A DNA stretch of 64,000 bases from Hymenobacter negativus (GTDB taxonomy: Bacteria; Bacteroidota; Bacteroidia; Cytophagales; Hymenobacteraceae): assembly GCF_017571495.1 (NCBI RefSeq), contig NZ_JAGETZ010000012.1, positions 124,001 to 188,000 of the forward strand, written 5' to 3'. Each line of letters begins with the position of its first letter. Within the stretch, counting starts at the first letter, position 1. Both the position numbers and the translations under genes were made by a program. Shown piece by piece: positions 23,992-32,663 of this stretch. Below the pieces are notes generated by a model, which did not search any database, was not told the origin of the DNA, and saw only the letters and a program-made list of their open reading frames with translations.

Positions 23992-24057
23992 GCAATCCTG
24001 CTCATAGCCGTTTAAATTTTTTTCTTAATTCCAATCCTTATTCCCACAAACCATTTT

Positions 24058-24423
24058 ATGGCAACCTCTCCTAAACAAGTTGTTAAAGACATCCTGACCG
24101 AACTGCCCACTCTGTTGGCCGTAGCCGTGGTAGAAACTGAAACCGGCATGCCGCTGGCCTCGCACACCAACATCGCCGACTTCGACATCGAAACGGCCGC
24201 TGCTTACAACACCGAAGTGGTGAAAGCCAAGCTGAAAGCCATCGCGGCCCTGAAGCTGAACCAAACCGTGCAGGACATCCTCCTGACCCTGACCGACCAG
24301 CTGCACCTGCTGAAGCTGTCGCCCAAAGGCGACCAGTTCGTGTACCTGGCTGTGAATGCCCGCGACACCAACCTCGCCCAGGCTCGTCAAATCATGAAGG
24401 CTCACACGGCCGACCTGATGTAA
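24058..24423 (+). CDS. Roadblock/LC7-like small protein B
   Basis: 121 aa, paralog of the preceding gene and 66 bp downstream of it. Order: helix VVKDILTELPTLL, strand AVAVVETETGMPLASHTNI, helix EVVKAKLKAIAALKLNQ, strand DILLTLTDQLHLLKLSPKG, strand FVYLAVNARDTNLAQARQ, helix IMKAHTADL. It lacks the Lys-rich N-terminal extension of copy A. Codon use is very regular and GC-ending, suggesting high expression. The two could form a heterodimer, the usual state of roadblock folds. A strong terminator follows. Function unknown. Confidence 0.6.
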   Translation: MATSPKQVVKDILTELPTLLAVAVVETETGMPLASHTNIADFDIETAAAYNTEVVKAKLKAIAALKLNQTVQDILLTLTDQLHLLKLSPKGDQFVYLAVNARDTNLAQARQIMKAHTADLM

Positions 24424-24442
24424 TTCAGGAGTAGCTTACTGG

Positions 24443-24486
24443 AGCGGCCCGCTGGCGTTTTCGCCGGCGGGCCGCTTTGCTTTTGA
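24443..24486 (+). terminator. Strong hairpin terminator after roadblock pair
   Basis: 15-bp GC-rich stem (24443-24457 with 24462-24476, one wobble), 4-nt loop, followed by TTTGCTTTT. Confidence 0.85.
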
Positions 24487-24587
24487 GCGTAATTGAGCTG
24501 ATGAGCCGTCGGTCACCCTGCGCTTGCGAACCAGAGGACCAACAACGCGGTAGCCAAATAGTGCCTTGGTCCGTATTTGCAGGCAGT

Positions 24588-26009
24588 ATGATGAACCCCG
24601 CTGCTGCTTCTCGTCCCAATCTTACCCAAGGCTCCATTCTGAAAGCGCTGCTGACGCTGGCGTTGCCCATTGTGTTTGGCAACCTGCTCCAAACCGGCTA
24701 CCAGTTGGTTGATGCCTTTTGGGTGGGGCGGCTGGGAGCTGGCGCGGTGGCCGCCGTGGCGGTGAGCTTCCCCATCAACTTCCTGTTGATGGCGCTGGGC
24801 TCAGGGTTTTCGGTAGCGGGCTCGGTGCTGGTAGCCCAAAACTACGGGGCCCGCAATCTGCCCATGGTAAATCACATTGCGGTGCAGACGCTGGTGCTCG
24901 AAACCGCGCTGGCGGTGGTGCTCACGGTGGTAGCGCACCTGGGCTCGCCGCTTATTCTGCGCCTGATTGGGGTGGGACCCGACATTTTTGCCCAGGCTGA
25001 CCAGTTTCAGCGCATCCTGTTTCTGGGGTTGGTGTTCAACTTTGGTTTCCTCATGTTTCAGGCCCTGATGCGGGGCGTGGGCGAGGTTCGGATTCCGCTC
25101 TACATAAACATCGGCACGCTGGCCCTCAACTTCCTGCTCGACCCGCTTTTCATCTATGGGTGGGGACCGGTGCCGGGCCTGGGCGTAGCAGGTGCCGCCA
25201 TGGCTACCCTGATTACGCAGTTTCTGAGCACGGCCGTGGGCATCATCGTGTTGCTGCGCGGCCGCTCGGGCATTCAGCTTTCGTTCAAAGGGTTTAAGCT
25301 GGATTTTCCGCTGATGAGCCGGGCCATAAAGCTGGGCGTGCCCTCGTCCATCGAGCTGTCGGCGCGGGCGTTGGGGCTGTCGGTGATGACGGTGCTGGCG
25401 GCCTCGTTTGGCACAACGGTACTTGCTACCTACGGCATTGGGTCGCGCATTTTGGCGCTGGGCATCATTCCGGCGCTGGGCATCTCGCTGGCCTGCTCCA
25501 CGCTGGTGGCGCAAAACATTGGGGCCCGCAACTTGCCCCGCGCCGTACAAACGGCCAATTACGCCATCGGCATCAGCTTTGGCGGGCTGCTGGTAGTGGG
25601 CTTGGCGGGCTACTTGGCCGCAGTGCCGCTGGTCAACTTCTTCCTGAAAGGCGATGAGGCCGTGAGCCGCGACGCGGTGGAATTTGTGCGAATTGCCGTC
25701 TTCAGTCTGTGCTTCACCGGGGCGCAGCAATCGGTGTCAGGGGCCTTGCGTGGGTCGGGCAACACGCTGGCGGCCATGATGCTGACCATTATCGGCGTGT
25801 GGGTTTTTCAATTTCCGGTGGCCTGGTATCTGTCGCAGCACACGGCGCTGGGCTTCCACGGCTTGTGGTGGTCGTTTGTGATTTCCAACGTGTTGGCGGC
25901 CACGCTGGCGCTGCTCTGGTACCGGCGCGGCGACTGGCAAGGCAAGCATCTGGCCGACCCGCTTCAAAGCAAAGCCGACGTCGTAGCGCAACTGGACGAC
26001 AAAGCGTAA
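24588..26009 (+). CDS. MATE family efflux transporter
   Basis: 473 aa from the ATG at 24588; an in-frame reading further upstream starts inside the terminator region and would add a polar extension not seen in the family. Twelve membrane segments in two MatE halves: the first opens ILKALLTLALPIVFGNLLQTGYQLVDAFWVGRLG, the second at about 250 with AIKLGVPSSIELSARALG. It exports cationic drugs or metabolites in exchange for H+ or Na+. The nearest regulator is not obvious. Confidence 0.93.
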   Translation: MMNPAAASRPNLTQGSILKALLTLALPIVFGNLLQTGYQLVDAFWVGRLGAGAVAAVAVSFPINFLLMALGSGFSVAGSVLVAQNYGARNLPMVNHIAVQTLVLETALAVVLTVVAHLGSPLILRLIGVGPDIFAQADQFQRILFLGLVFNFGFLMFQALMRGVGEVRIPLYINIGTLALNFLLDPLFIYGWGPVPGLGVAGAAMATLITQFLSTAVGIIVLLRGRSGIQLSFKGFKLDFPLMSRAIKLGVPSSIELSARALGLSVMTVLAASFGTTVLATYGIGSRILALGIIPALGISLACSTLVAQNIGARNLPRAVQTANYAIGISFGGLLVVGLAGYLAAVPLVNFFLKGDEAVSRDAVEFVRIAVFSLCFTGAQQSVSGALRGSGNTLAAMMLTIIGVWVFQFPVAWYLSQHTALGFHGLWWSFVISNVLAATLALLWYRRGDWQGKHLADPLQSKADVVAQLDDKA

Positions 26010-26090
26010 GCTGCGGGTCCTGCTACCTGCCCGCAAGCTGCTGGGTTGGATGCATAGGCTGGCGCTGAAGCATTCCTGCTATGTAAGAGT

Positions 26091-26187
26091 TATGCCGAGC
26101 GCAGCCTAGACGACCTGCATCCTATTCACTAATCAGGAATGATTGGCCGTTACCCCGCGAGATGCCTTGGCTACGCTCAGTATGGCA
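26091..26187. repeat. REP-like imperfect inverted repeat
   Basis: TATGCCGAGCGCAGCC near 26091-26105 is matched imperfectly by GGCTACGCTCAGTATGGCA at 26169-26187, with GCATCC and GAGATGCC words inside. It shares the ATGCCGAGC word with the hairpins at 34026 and 37819. The rest of the 26010-26509 gap shows nothing else recognisable. Confidence 0.5.
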
Positions 26188-26509
26188 GGCTGGGGTTCGT
26201 GATGGTTTGGGTTTAATAGGGCTATTGCTGCATAACTGGCAATGCAGGGCAAGGCCGTGGCCGAATAGCTAGCGGTGCAACCTACAGAAACTGCGGGTAA
26301 TACTTATTTTTAATAATCTAATGGTAAGATATACGCAATAGACTTATATATTTGAACCACCTCCTGTTTCCACCCACTGATTTATAGATTCTTGGATAAG
26401 AATTGATTCTACCCCCTCGATTTGAGGGTGGCTGGCATCGAATGCGCTGTTTTTTCCATACTACCCCATTCCATACCCCACTCCCTTCACCACCCTCAAT
26501 TAACCTGAT

Positions 26510-27433
26510 ATGAAACAATTTTTCCTTTCTTTTTCAGTACTGCTGGCTTGTAGTACCCATGGCCAAGCTCAATCAACCGTTGTGAACGGTGACTTTGAAA
26601 GCTGGCGTACCAACGGTGCTGGCGTAGAAGTGCCCCAGCACTGGCTCAATACCGAAGAGTTTATTGCCGGTCTTTCGGGCGTGACGCTGCCGCCTACCAA
26701 TACCGTTGTCAAGACGACCGACAGCCACGGGGGTACTTATGCCGTCAAAGTTCAAACCGGTCCCATGGGGGCTACCGCCGTAGCCGGAGTTCTGGTTTGG
26801 GGCACGGCCGTGGTGCCGGGTAGCCCCGCGTTGGGTGGTAAGCCCTTTACCGCCCGCCCCAATAGCATGGAGTTTTATTACAAAACAGCGGGGACGGCGG
26901 TGGCCGATGATTCGGCCAGCATCACGGTTACACTCACGAGCCGGGCCAGCGGAGCCTTTGAAATCGTGGGCGGGGGCAATACGTACATCAGCCAGCCCAG
27001 CGCTACCTACGCTCTGGGCGCAATACCACTGACCTACCAGTCGACGAGCGTGCCCGATTCGGCGCACATCGTAATCACTTCGGGAACCGGCCGGTCCATT
27101 ACCATGGGCACCGCCGTGTACCTGGACGATATCACAATGGTAACCTCGCCCACCGCCACCCAGACGGCCCGCAAGCTCGATGCCCTCACCTCCTTTCCCA
27201 ACCCCAGCGCAACGGGGCTGTTCACGTTGCAGGCGGGCCAGGAACCATTGCTCTTTAGCTCGGCGCTGACCGTTACGGACCTGACGGGCCGGGTAGTGCT
27301 GCGGCAGCCAGCTTCCAAAGTCACGGGCCAAGAAAAGCGGATGGTGGACCTGCGCGGCCAGCCAGCCGGCGTATACACGCTCCGCTTACTATCGGCCGAC
27401 GGCACTGCAGTTCGCACCCTGGTCGTACAATAA
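26510..27433 (+). CDS. T9SS type A cargo protein with carbohydrate-binding-like domain
   Basis: 307 aa, signal peptide MKQFFLSFSVLLACSTHGQAQ. The mature part opens VVNGDFESWRTNGAGVEVPQHW, typical of Bacteroidota outer-surface PCMD/CBM-like beta-sandwiches (about 22-215) that bind glycans. The last 75 residues are a T9SS type A sorting domain (LTSFPNPSATGLFTLQ, LTVTDLTGRVVLRQ, QPAGVYTLRLLSADGTAVRT, LVVQ end), removed on export. It is thus secreted or surface-attached, ligand unknown. Own terminator 67 bp downstream. Confidence 0.8.
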   Translation: MKQFFLSFSVLLACSTHGQAQSTVVNGDFESWRTNGAGVEVPQHWLNTEEFIAGLSGVTLPPTNTVVKTTDSHGGTYAVKVQTGPMGATAVAGVLVWGTAVVPGSPALGGKPFTARPNSMEFYYKTAGTAVADDSASITVTLTSRASGAFEIVGGGNTYISQPSATYALGAIPLTYQSTSVPDSAHIVITSGTGRSITMGTAVYLDDITMVTSPTATQTARKLDALTSFPNPSATGLFTLQAGQEPLLFSSALTVTDLTGRVVLRQPASKVTGQEKRMVDLRGQPAGVYTLRLLSADGTAVRTLVVQ

Positions 27434-27500
27434 ATAGTTTTTGCTGATTTCCGGGGTATGGAACAGCAAAGCTGCGAGGCCGCAAGCCTTACTTGTTGAT

Positions 27501-27528
27501 AAAGCCGCCCGGCATTCCGGGCGGCTTT
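27501..27528 (+). terminator. Terminator after T9SS cargo gene
   Basis: 12-bp perfect stem (27501-27512 with 27517-27528), CATT loop, A-rich left and T-rich right edges. Confidence 0.85.
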
Positions 27529-27664
27529 ATTCGTTGTTGGCCGAAGCTGGCTCCGTGGTAAATCCGCGTTGGCTTTGGCCGTGCCGCTACAGGGTACGTA
27601 CCTGTAGTACCCTGCCAGGGCCCGGTGGCCGTGCAGCCTTAGTATTCATTTCTGCTTACGTCCC

Positions 27665-28621
27665 GTGCCCAGCGCTACCAACAATGCTCCCAAAACGGCC
27701 ATCTGGGCTGCGCTGACGGCTAATTTGGCTATTGCCGCCATCAAGTTTGGGGCGGCGTGGTTCACGGGCAGCTCGGCTATGCTGGCCGAGGGCATTCACT
27801 CCGTAGTGGACACAGCCAATGAATGGCTATTGCTGCTGGGCCTGCGCCGAAGCCAGCAGCCGGCCAGCGCCGAGCGGCCGTTTGGCTATGGGCGCGAACT
27901 GTATTTCTGGGCCTTCATCGTGGCCGTGTTCATTTTTGCCATTGGTGGCGGCCTTTCATTATATGAGGGCATTGAGCACGTGCGGCACCCCACGCCGCTG
28001 CAAGACCCTACTTGGAACTACGTGGTGCTGGCCCTGGCCTTTTGCTTCGATGGGGCGTCGTTTTTGGTGGCGCGCCGGGCGTTCAATGCCCAACGCGGGC
28101 GGCAGTCGTTCTGGTCGGCTTTTCGGGCCAGCAAGGACCCCTCGACTTTCGTGGTGCTGTTTGAGGATGCTTCCGATTTGCTGGGTTTAATTATCGCCTT
28201 TCTCGGCGTGCTGCTCAGCCACCAGCTGAATATGCCCGTTCTCGATGGCGTGGCCTCGCTACTCATTGGCCTGCTGCTGTTGGTGGTGGCGGGCCTGCTG
28301 CTGCGCGAAACCAAAAGCCTGCTGCTGGGCGAGCCTGCCGCTCCCATGCTGCTTCAGCAAATTGCTGCCCTGGCCCAGGCCGAAGAGGTTGTGTTGCGCA
28401 CCGCGCCGCCGCTTTCTTCCTACCTAAGCGCGCACGAGCTGTTGGTGGTGCTGAGCGTGGAATTTGCGCCCACGCTGCCTGCCGCTCAACTTACCGAGGC
28501 CGTAGAACGGCTGTGCGCCGCCATTCAAGCCGCGCACCCCGATGTAAAGCACGTATTTGTGCAGCCGATTGGGTCGGAAAAAACGGCAGAAGCCCACGTT
28601 GCCACGCTGAAAGCGCCCTAA
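27665..28621 (+). CDS. Cation diffusion facilitator (CDF) family transporter
   Basis: 318 aa from a GTG at 27665. Six membrane segments carry the CDF signature: GSSAMLAEGIHSVVDTANEW (HSxxD metal-site), ERPFGYGRELYFW, and the second site EDASDLLGLIIAFLG (DxxSD). The C-terminal cytoplasmic domain (about 210-318) has the ferredoxin-like dimer fold (VLSVEFAPTLPAAQLTEAVE, HPDVKHVFVQP). It exports Zn2+, Fe2+ or other divalent ions by proton antiport. The metal cannot be told from the sequence. Confidence 0.93.
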   Translation: MPSATNNAPKTAIWAALTANLAIAAIKFGAAWFTGSSAMLAEGIHSVVDTANEWLLLLGLRRSQQPASAERPFGYGRELYFWAFIVAVFIFAIGGGLSLYEGIEHVRHPTPLQDPTWNYVVLALAFCFDGASFLVARRAFNAQRGRQSFWSAFRASKDPSTFVVLFEDASDLLGLIIAFLGVLLSHQLNMPVLDGVASLLIGLLLLVVAGLLLRETKSLLLGEPAAPMLLQQIAALAQAEEVVLRTAPPLSSYLSAHELLVVLSVEFAPTLPAAQLTEAVERLCAAIQAAHPDVKHVFVQPIGSEKTAEAHVATLKAP

Positions 28622-28623
28622 AG

Positions 28624-28818
28624 TTAAAATCTGGCCAGCGCTACCATCTGCGCCTCCAGCGCCAGCTTTTGGTCGATGAATGCCAGGGAATATTGAGCAA
28701 TACTGCCGCAGGGTGCGGGCAGCGGTTTGGGATTTCGACGGTGGGCCTGGAGGTGCAGGCGGCGCACCATTTCTGGCAGCGTCGGACCCTGTAGCAGGAG
28801 TGTGAACACCCTCCGCAA
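28624..28818 (-). pseudogene. Possible MerR-type C-terminal fragment or small ORF
   Basis: A 64-codon reading frame convergent with the CDF gene ends AQYSLAFIDQKLALEAQM plus a few residues, which looks like the helical dimer tail of a MerR regulator (LxFIDxKLAxYEAxL), while the HTH part is absent. It is too short and degenerate for a functional regulator; it could equally be a chance ORF. Confidence 0.25.
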
Positions 28819-28977
28819 AAAGTGAAAAATACCGCATCAGCTGCGGGAAGGGCTGGTCGCGCCGGGCAACGTGCGTGGCACCGTCAGGATGATGGCCATT
28901 GATACCATTTCACACATGCCCGCCCACAACAGCACCGCCCGCTCACCGCACTACTGGCAAGAGTATTATCTATACGT

Positions 28978-29099
28978 GTGGGGTCGCTTCAAATAAAATC
29001 CTGTTACCCCACAACTGCTGTGGGGTACTAAAAAATATTTTGCTTCAACCCCACAACTTCTGTGGGGTTATATCCGTTTTTTTCTGTATCACCCCACAA
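28978..29099. promoter_or_regulatory. Operator array: palindromes about 42 bp apart upstream of XRE gene
   Basis: Two near-identical 21-bp palindromes, 29006-29026 and 29048-29068 (ACCCCACAA-N3-4-TGTGGGGT), are flanked by half-sites: TGTGGGGT at 28978-28985 and ACCCCACAA at 29091-29099. Equivalent positions recur every 41-43 bp, four helical turns, so all sites face the same side of the DNA. The last half-site ends 5 bp before the XRE start codon. Most likely binding sites of the gene's own product. Confidence 0.75.
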
Positions 29100-29104
29100 C
29101 GCCT

Positions 29105-29719
29105 ATGTCGCGCCCTGTTCCATCCAACACTGTCGAAGCCGCGGTGCGGGCTCATTTTGGCCTTACCCAAGCCGAGCTAGGCCGCTACCTGGGCGTGAGC
29201 GAGCGACAGATTGGCAATATAGAAGCCGGCCGCCGTACTACCACACCGCTGGCCGATGCGCGCCTCGCGCGGCTGGGCAACTTGCTGCCTCCGCCCACCG
29301 GTCAGGGGACAGCCGCGCCTGTTTTCCGCACGGAGCTGCCCACGGCCGCGCCCTTCGAAACGCTTCCCGCACTCCCTGACTTTGGGTCCTTGCCGCCGGC
29401 CCCGCTGCTGGCCCGGCAGCGCTCGGTAGCCGCCCAGGCGGCCCGGCTGCGCTGGGCGCTGCATCGGGAGGGCAAGCGCAACGCCCTGCAAAGCCGGCGT
29501 CAATGGGCCCTGGCCGTGCTACAAACTGCCCTGCTAGCTGAGCCCGCGCCCGCGGTCGAGCGCGCCCACATTACCCGTTGGCTCGACGTGCTGGCCGCCG
29601 ATGTAACGGCAGCCGCTCCCAGTCCCGCCACCGTAGTGGAGCGCGCCCTGGCGGTGGTACGCCTGCTGGCCCTGGATACGGAGGCAGCGGCCCTGGCCCG
29701 GCTGCTGGGAGCGGGGTAG
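29105..29719 (+). CDS. XRE-family helix-turn-helix regulator
   Basis: 204 aa. The HTH lies at about 16-45 (GLTQAELGRYLGVSERQIGN followed by IEAGRR). The remaining 150 residues are Ala/Leu/Arg-rich helices (LLARQRSVAAQAARLRWALHREGKR, RRQWALAVLQTALLAE), possibly for oligomerisation; no known sensor domain was recognised. The palindrome array immediately before the start codon (28978-29099) argues for autorepression, with cooperative binding of several dimers. Targets other than itself are not visible in the window. Confidence 0.8.
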   Translation: MSRPVPSNTVEAAVRAHFGLTQAELGRYLGVSERQIGNIEAGRRTTTPLADARLARLGNLLPPPTGQGTAAPVFRTELPTAAPFETLPALPDFGSLPPAPLLARQRSVAAQAARLRWALHREGKRNALQSRRQWALAVLQTALLAEPAPAVERAHITRWLDVLAADVTAAAPSPATVVERALAVVRLLALDTEAAALARLLGAG

Positions 29720-29998
29720 GCCGTGCGGTCGGAGGTTTTGCCCCTGACCCTCTTCCGCAGGCAGAGGGCACCGATTTTGCGTTGAGTTAAGAGTTAAAGC
29801 TACCTCAATTCCTGACCTAGTGTCTGGCTCCCCTATCCATCGGAGAGGGGACGAGGGGGAGGCCCAATGCCAGAACTAGAACTACGGCGTTGGTCTTAAT
29901 ATCGGAAGGAATAATAAAGATAGAAAATCAACATACTGTAAATACTAGGGCCGCGTTTAGTTGGGGTAATTTATCTTTTCACACTTTCATTTTTACCA

Positions 29999-30418
29999 AT
30001 GGCTTACCCTGTAGAACTGCTGACCGACCACGCCATGTGCGACGAAGCATTGAAAGACATCCAGACCGAACTGGATGACCTTACCTTCCGCCAAACGAGC
30101 TACGACCACCGCGACGGCAAGGCCACCGCTCGGGCCACCGACATCACCGGAGAAATCACCGGCCTCGACCAGGATATTACTTCCCTCAATTCCCAACTGG
30201 CCACCATGGCCTCCGACAGCAAGTACCGGCCGCGCCGCGAAGCCGAACTCCGGGCTGCCGTGAAACGCCGGGGCGACCTGGGTGCGGCGAAAGTTACGCG
30301 TGGGCCGGTAGCAGCCTTCCGCTTGGCCGTCGATTTGCGTCAGGTAGTGGTGCAGGTAGCCGAACTGAACCAAGCCAAAACGGAGGTGACGAACCATCGT
30401 GGCACGCTGCCCGCCTAG
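29999..30418 (+). CDS. Small coiled-coil protein, unknown
   Basis: 139 aa without signal peptide or membrane segment. Residues about 10-35 and 50-75 show heptad patterns (ALKDIQTELDDLTFRQTSYD, ITGEITGLDQDITSLNSQLATM) and the end (AVDLRQVVVQVAELNQAKTEV) is also helical, so a three-helix coiled-coil bundle is likely. No catalytic motif. It has its own terminator and stands between the XRE regulator and the protease pair. The ATG at 29999 is followed at once by a regular protein start. Function unknown. Confidence 0.7.
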   Translation: MAYPVELLTDHAMCDEALKDIQTELDDLTFRQTSYDHRDGKATARATDITGEITGLDQDITSLNSQLATMASDSKYRPRREAELRAAVKRRGDLGAAKVTRGPVAAFRLAVDLRQVVVQVAELNQAKTEVTNHRGTLPA

Positions 30419-30453
30419 TATCACACCGGGCAGCCTTGTGCTTCCTATAACTC

Positions 30454-30490
30454 AACCCCGTCCGCAACCTGCGGGCGGGGTTGCTTTTTT
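30454..30490 (+). terminator. Terminator after coiled-coil gene
   Basis: 13-bp stem (30454-30466 with 30470-30482, one wobble), 3-nt loop, then GCTTTTTTT. Confidence 0.87.
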
Positions 30491-30978
30491 TGTGAAGTAA
30501 GCCGAGAGGGGGTTATAAGATAAGTGGCATGTAATCGGGTGCGCCCGCTTTTCCGGCAGGTTTCGTAGCGCACGAGCAAGGTGTTTATCTGCTAGTGATT
30601 ATCATCCGTGGCAGCGTCGCTACAGGCTGGTAGGTGTTGAAGAGCACGCCTACAGATGTCGCCTGCGAGCTGACTGATTTTCCTCATGTTGTTGGCGGGT
30701 AGTTGAATGATTGCGAGGCTGTTTAGAAAGTTGTTTTTCGCAAGTTCGTCTGTCATCCTAAATAGCTTCTGCACAAGGTTAAGGTGGATAAGGCACGAGC
30801 ATGAGATGCAAACATGACAAGTGGGAGGGCCATTGGCGACTACTTGCTGGTGCTTCAGCTGATGCCTCCCATTTTCTAAATAAATAGAATATTAAATGAA
30901 ATATGTTTACTTGGTTAATGCTACTATTGCCCGCCCGAAAATTGGCGGGTAAATTGGGTTCTACCTAACCTTTTTCAT
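30491..30978. other. Intergenic stretch without convincing gene
   Basis: About 490 bp, AT-richer towards 30880-30960. A 60-codon minus-strand frame at 30592-30774 is present but has no recognisable feature and no promoter-like sequence; it is not called. The promoter of the protease gene should lie near its right end. Confidence 0.4.
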
Positions 30979-32553
30979 ATGGCCGATATCCCGCCCGAAG
31001 TGTCGCACCTGCGCGACGTGCTGCTCTCCAGCACCATTGCCATGCCGCTCCGGCAGCACCTGATTGACGAAAAGAACCGACTCGACCGGCTGGCCAGCGA
31101 GCCAGCCGGCTCCGTGGGGCAGCTCAGCAGCGAGGTGACGCTGCCGCCTAAGCTCTTCCACGTCATCATCGATTTGAACCTGGAATATCCGGGCGGGCGC
31201 ACCGAGGCCCGCGACTGGATAATCGGAAAGCTACGGGAATTGGCACCCGGCTTTGTGGGCGACCAAAACCCCAAGAACAAGTACAACCAGCAGTATTTCT
31301 TCGCCGAGGTGGAAGCCAACGTGGTGCTGAACCTGGTGGCCGCCGACCAGGGCGACCACAAGGGCGTGCCCGCCGCCGACAGCACCATGAGCAAGGGCCC
31401 GAGGGCTATCCACCACATCTGGGCCGACTTCGAAATCGTGGCCCAGATGAACAAGTCCATCGCCACCATCAAGTGCGATGCCGCCCACGCGTCCTACGGG
31501 GCGTATGGCGACGGTATTGTGTGGGCCGTGATGGATTCGGGCATCGACGGCACTCATCCGCATTTTGAGACCGAGGGCAACCTGAACCTCGACAAGCCGC
31601 TGGAGCATACCGATTTCACCGGCGCGCCGCCAGCCGCCGATGGCCAGCCGCCCACCGCCCTCACCGATGGCATGGGGCACGGCACCCACGTAGCCGGCAT
31701 CATCGGCGGCCGGTGGGGCTGGGACGCGCCGCCGCGTGCCTACAACCGCAACCGCAGCGAGATGGGCGAAATCACCTATGTGCCCGTGAATACCGGCAAG
31801 CTGAGCGGCATGGCGTCCAGGTGCAAGCTACTTAGCCTAAAGGTGATGGATGCCAACGGCAAAGGCAACGTGAGCAACCTGATTGCAGCCATCACTCTGA
31901 TTCAGGAACTGAACGGCCATGGCCGCCGCCTACTGGTGCACGGTGTGAACATGAGCGTGGGCTATGCCTTCGACCCCGAGTGGTTTGCCTGCGGCCAAAG
32001 CCCGCTGTGCGTGGAAGTCGACCGGCTGGTGAAATCCGGCGTGGTAGTGGTGGTGGCTGCCGGCAATACCGGCTACGGCGTGGCCCAAAGCCGCTTCAAC
32101 GGCGTGGTGACGGCCGGCATGGGCCTCACCATCAACGACCCCGGCAATGCGGAGCTGGCCATCACCGTGGGCTCGACGCACCGCGACATGCCGCACGTCT
32201 ACGGCGTGTCGTACTTCTCCTCCAAGGGGCCCACCGGCGATGGCCGCGCCAAGCCCGACCTGGTAGCGCCCGGCGAAAAAATCCTCTCTTGCGCCGCCGG
32301 CAAGGCCCAGCAGGACATGGCCGCTCAAAATCCGCCGCTGGCCTGCGACTACGTGGAAGACAGCGGCACGAGCATGGCCACGCCGCACGTATCGGGCGCC
32401 ATCGCGGCGTTCCTGTCCATCCGCCGCGAGTTCATCGGCCGGCCCGAGCAGGTGAAGGAGCTATTCACCAGCACCGCCACCGACCTCAAGCGCGAGAAAT
32501 ATTTCCAGGGCAGCGGCCTCGTGGATTTGATGCGGGCCATTCAGGCGGTGTGA
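30979..32553 (+). CDS. Subtilisin-like S8 serine protease, apparently cytoplasmic
   Basis: 524 aa, no signal peptide or membrane segment. Residues 1-150 are an N-terminal region of unknown fold, helical at first (VSHLRDVLLSSTIAMPLRQHL). The S8 domain has the full triad: Asp186 in AVMDSGIDGTHPHF, His237 in GHGTHVAGIIGG, Ser465 in SGTSMATPHVSGA. An insert between Asp and His is rich in Pro and Asp. Absence of an export signal means it acts inside the cell, or is exported with a partner by another route. The next gene is 110 bp downstream, after a small hairpin. It could be a regulated cytosolic protease; the substrate is unknown. Confidence 0.9.
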   Translation: MADIPPEVSHLRDVLLSSTIAMPLRQHLIDEKNRLDRLASEPAGSVGQLSSEVTLPPKLFHVIIDLNLEYPGGRTEARDWIIGKLRELAPGFVGDQNPKNKYNQQYFFAEVEANVVLNLVAADQGDHKGVPAADSTMSKGPRAIHHIWADFEIVAQMNKSIATIKCDAAHASYGAYGDGIVWAVMDSGIDGTHPHFETEGNLNLDKPLEHTDFTGAPPAADGQPPTALTDGMGHGTHVAGIIGGRWGWDAPPRAYNRNRSEMGEITYVPVNTGKLSGMASRCKLLSLKVMDANGKGNVSNLIAAITLIQELNGHGRRLLVHGVNMSVGYAFDPEWFACGQSPLCVEVDRLVKSGVVVVVAAGNTGYGVAQSRFNGVVTAGMGLTINDPGNAELAITVGSTHRDMPHVYGVSYFSSKGPTGDGRAKPDLVAPGEKILSCAAGKAQQDMAAQNPPLACDYVEDSGTSMATPHVSGAIAAFLSIRREFIGRPEQVKELFTSTATDLKREKYFQGSGLVDLMRAIQAV

Positions 32554-32566
32554 GGACGCCGTTATC

Positions 32567-32594
32567 TGTCATCCTTCGCAAACGCAGGATGACA
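32567..32594 (+). terminator. 9-bp hairpin between protease and hydrolase genes
   Basis: TGTCATCCT (32567-32575) pairs perfectly with 32586-32594 around a 10-nt loop, 13 bp after the protease stop. No T-tract; possibly only partial termination or mRNA protection. Confidence 0.4.
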
Positions 32595-32663
32595 CATGGC
32601 GCCAAGCTGCCGCTATTAACCCCATCAACCACCAATCATCACCCCACCAAACCTCTTTCTGCA

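Noticed and set aside
30592..30774. 60-codon minus-strand small ORF
   Set aside because: No recognisable feature, no promoter-like element; kept only as a note in the intergenic entry.
31980..32663. In-frame N-terminal extension of the hydrolase at 32664
   Set aside because: It would overlap the protease gene out of frame and has an Arg/Gly/Pro-rich translation; a hairpin and gap precede the ATG at 32664.
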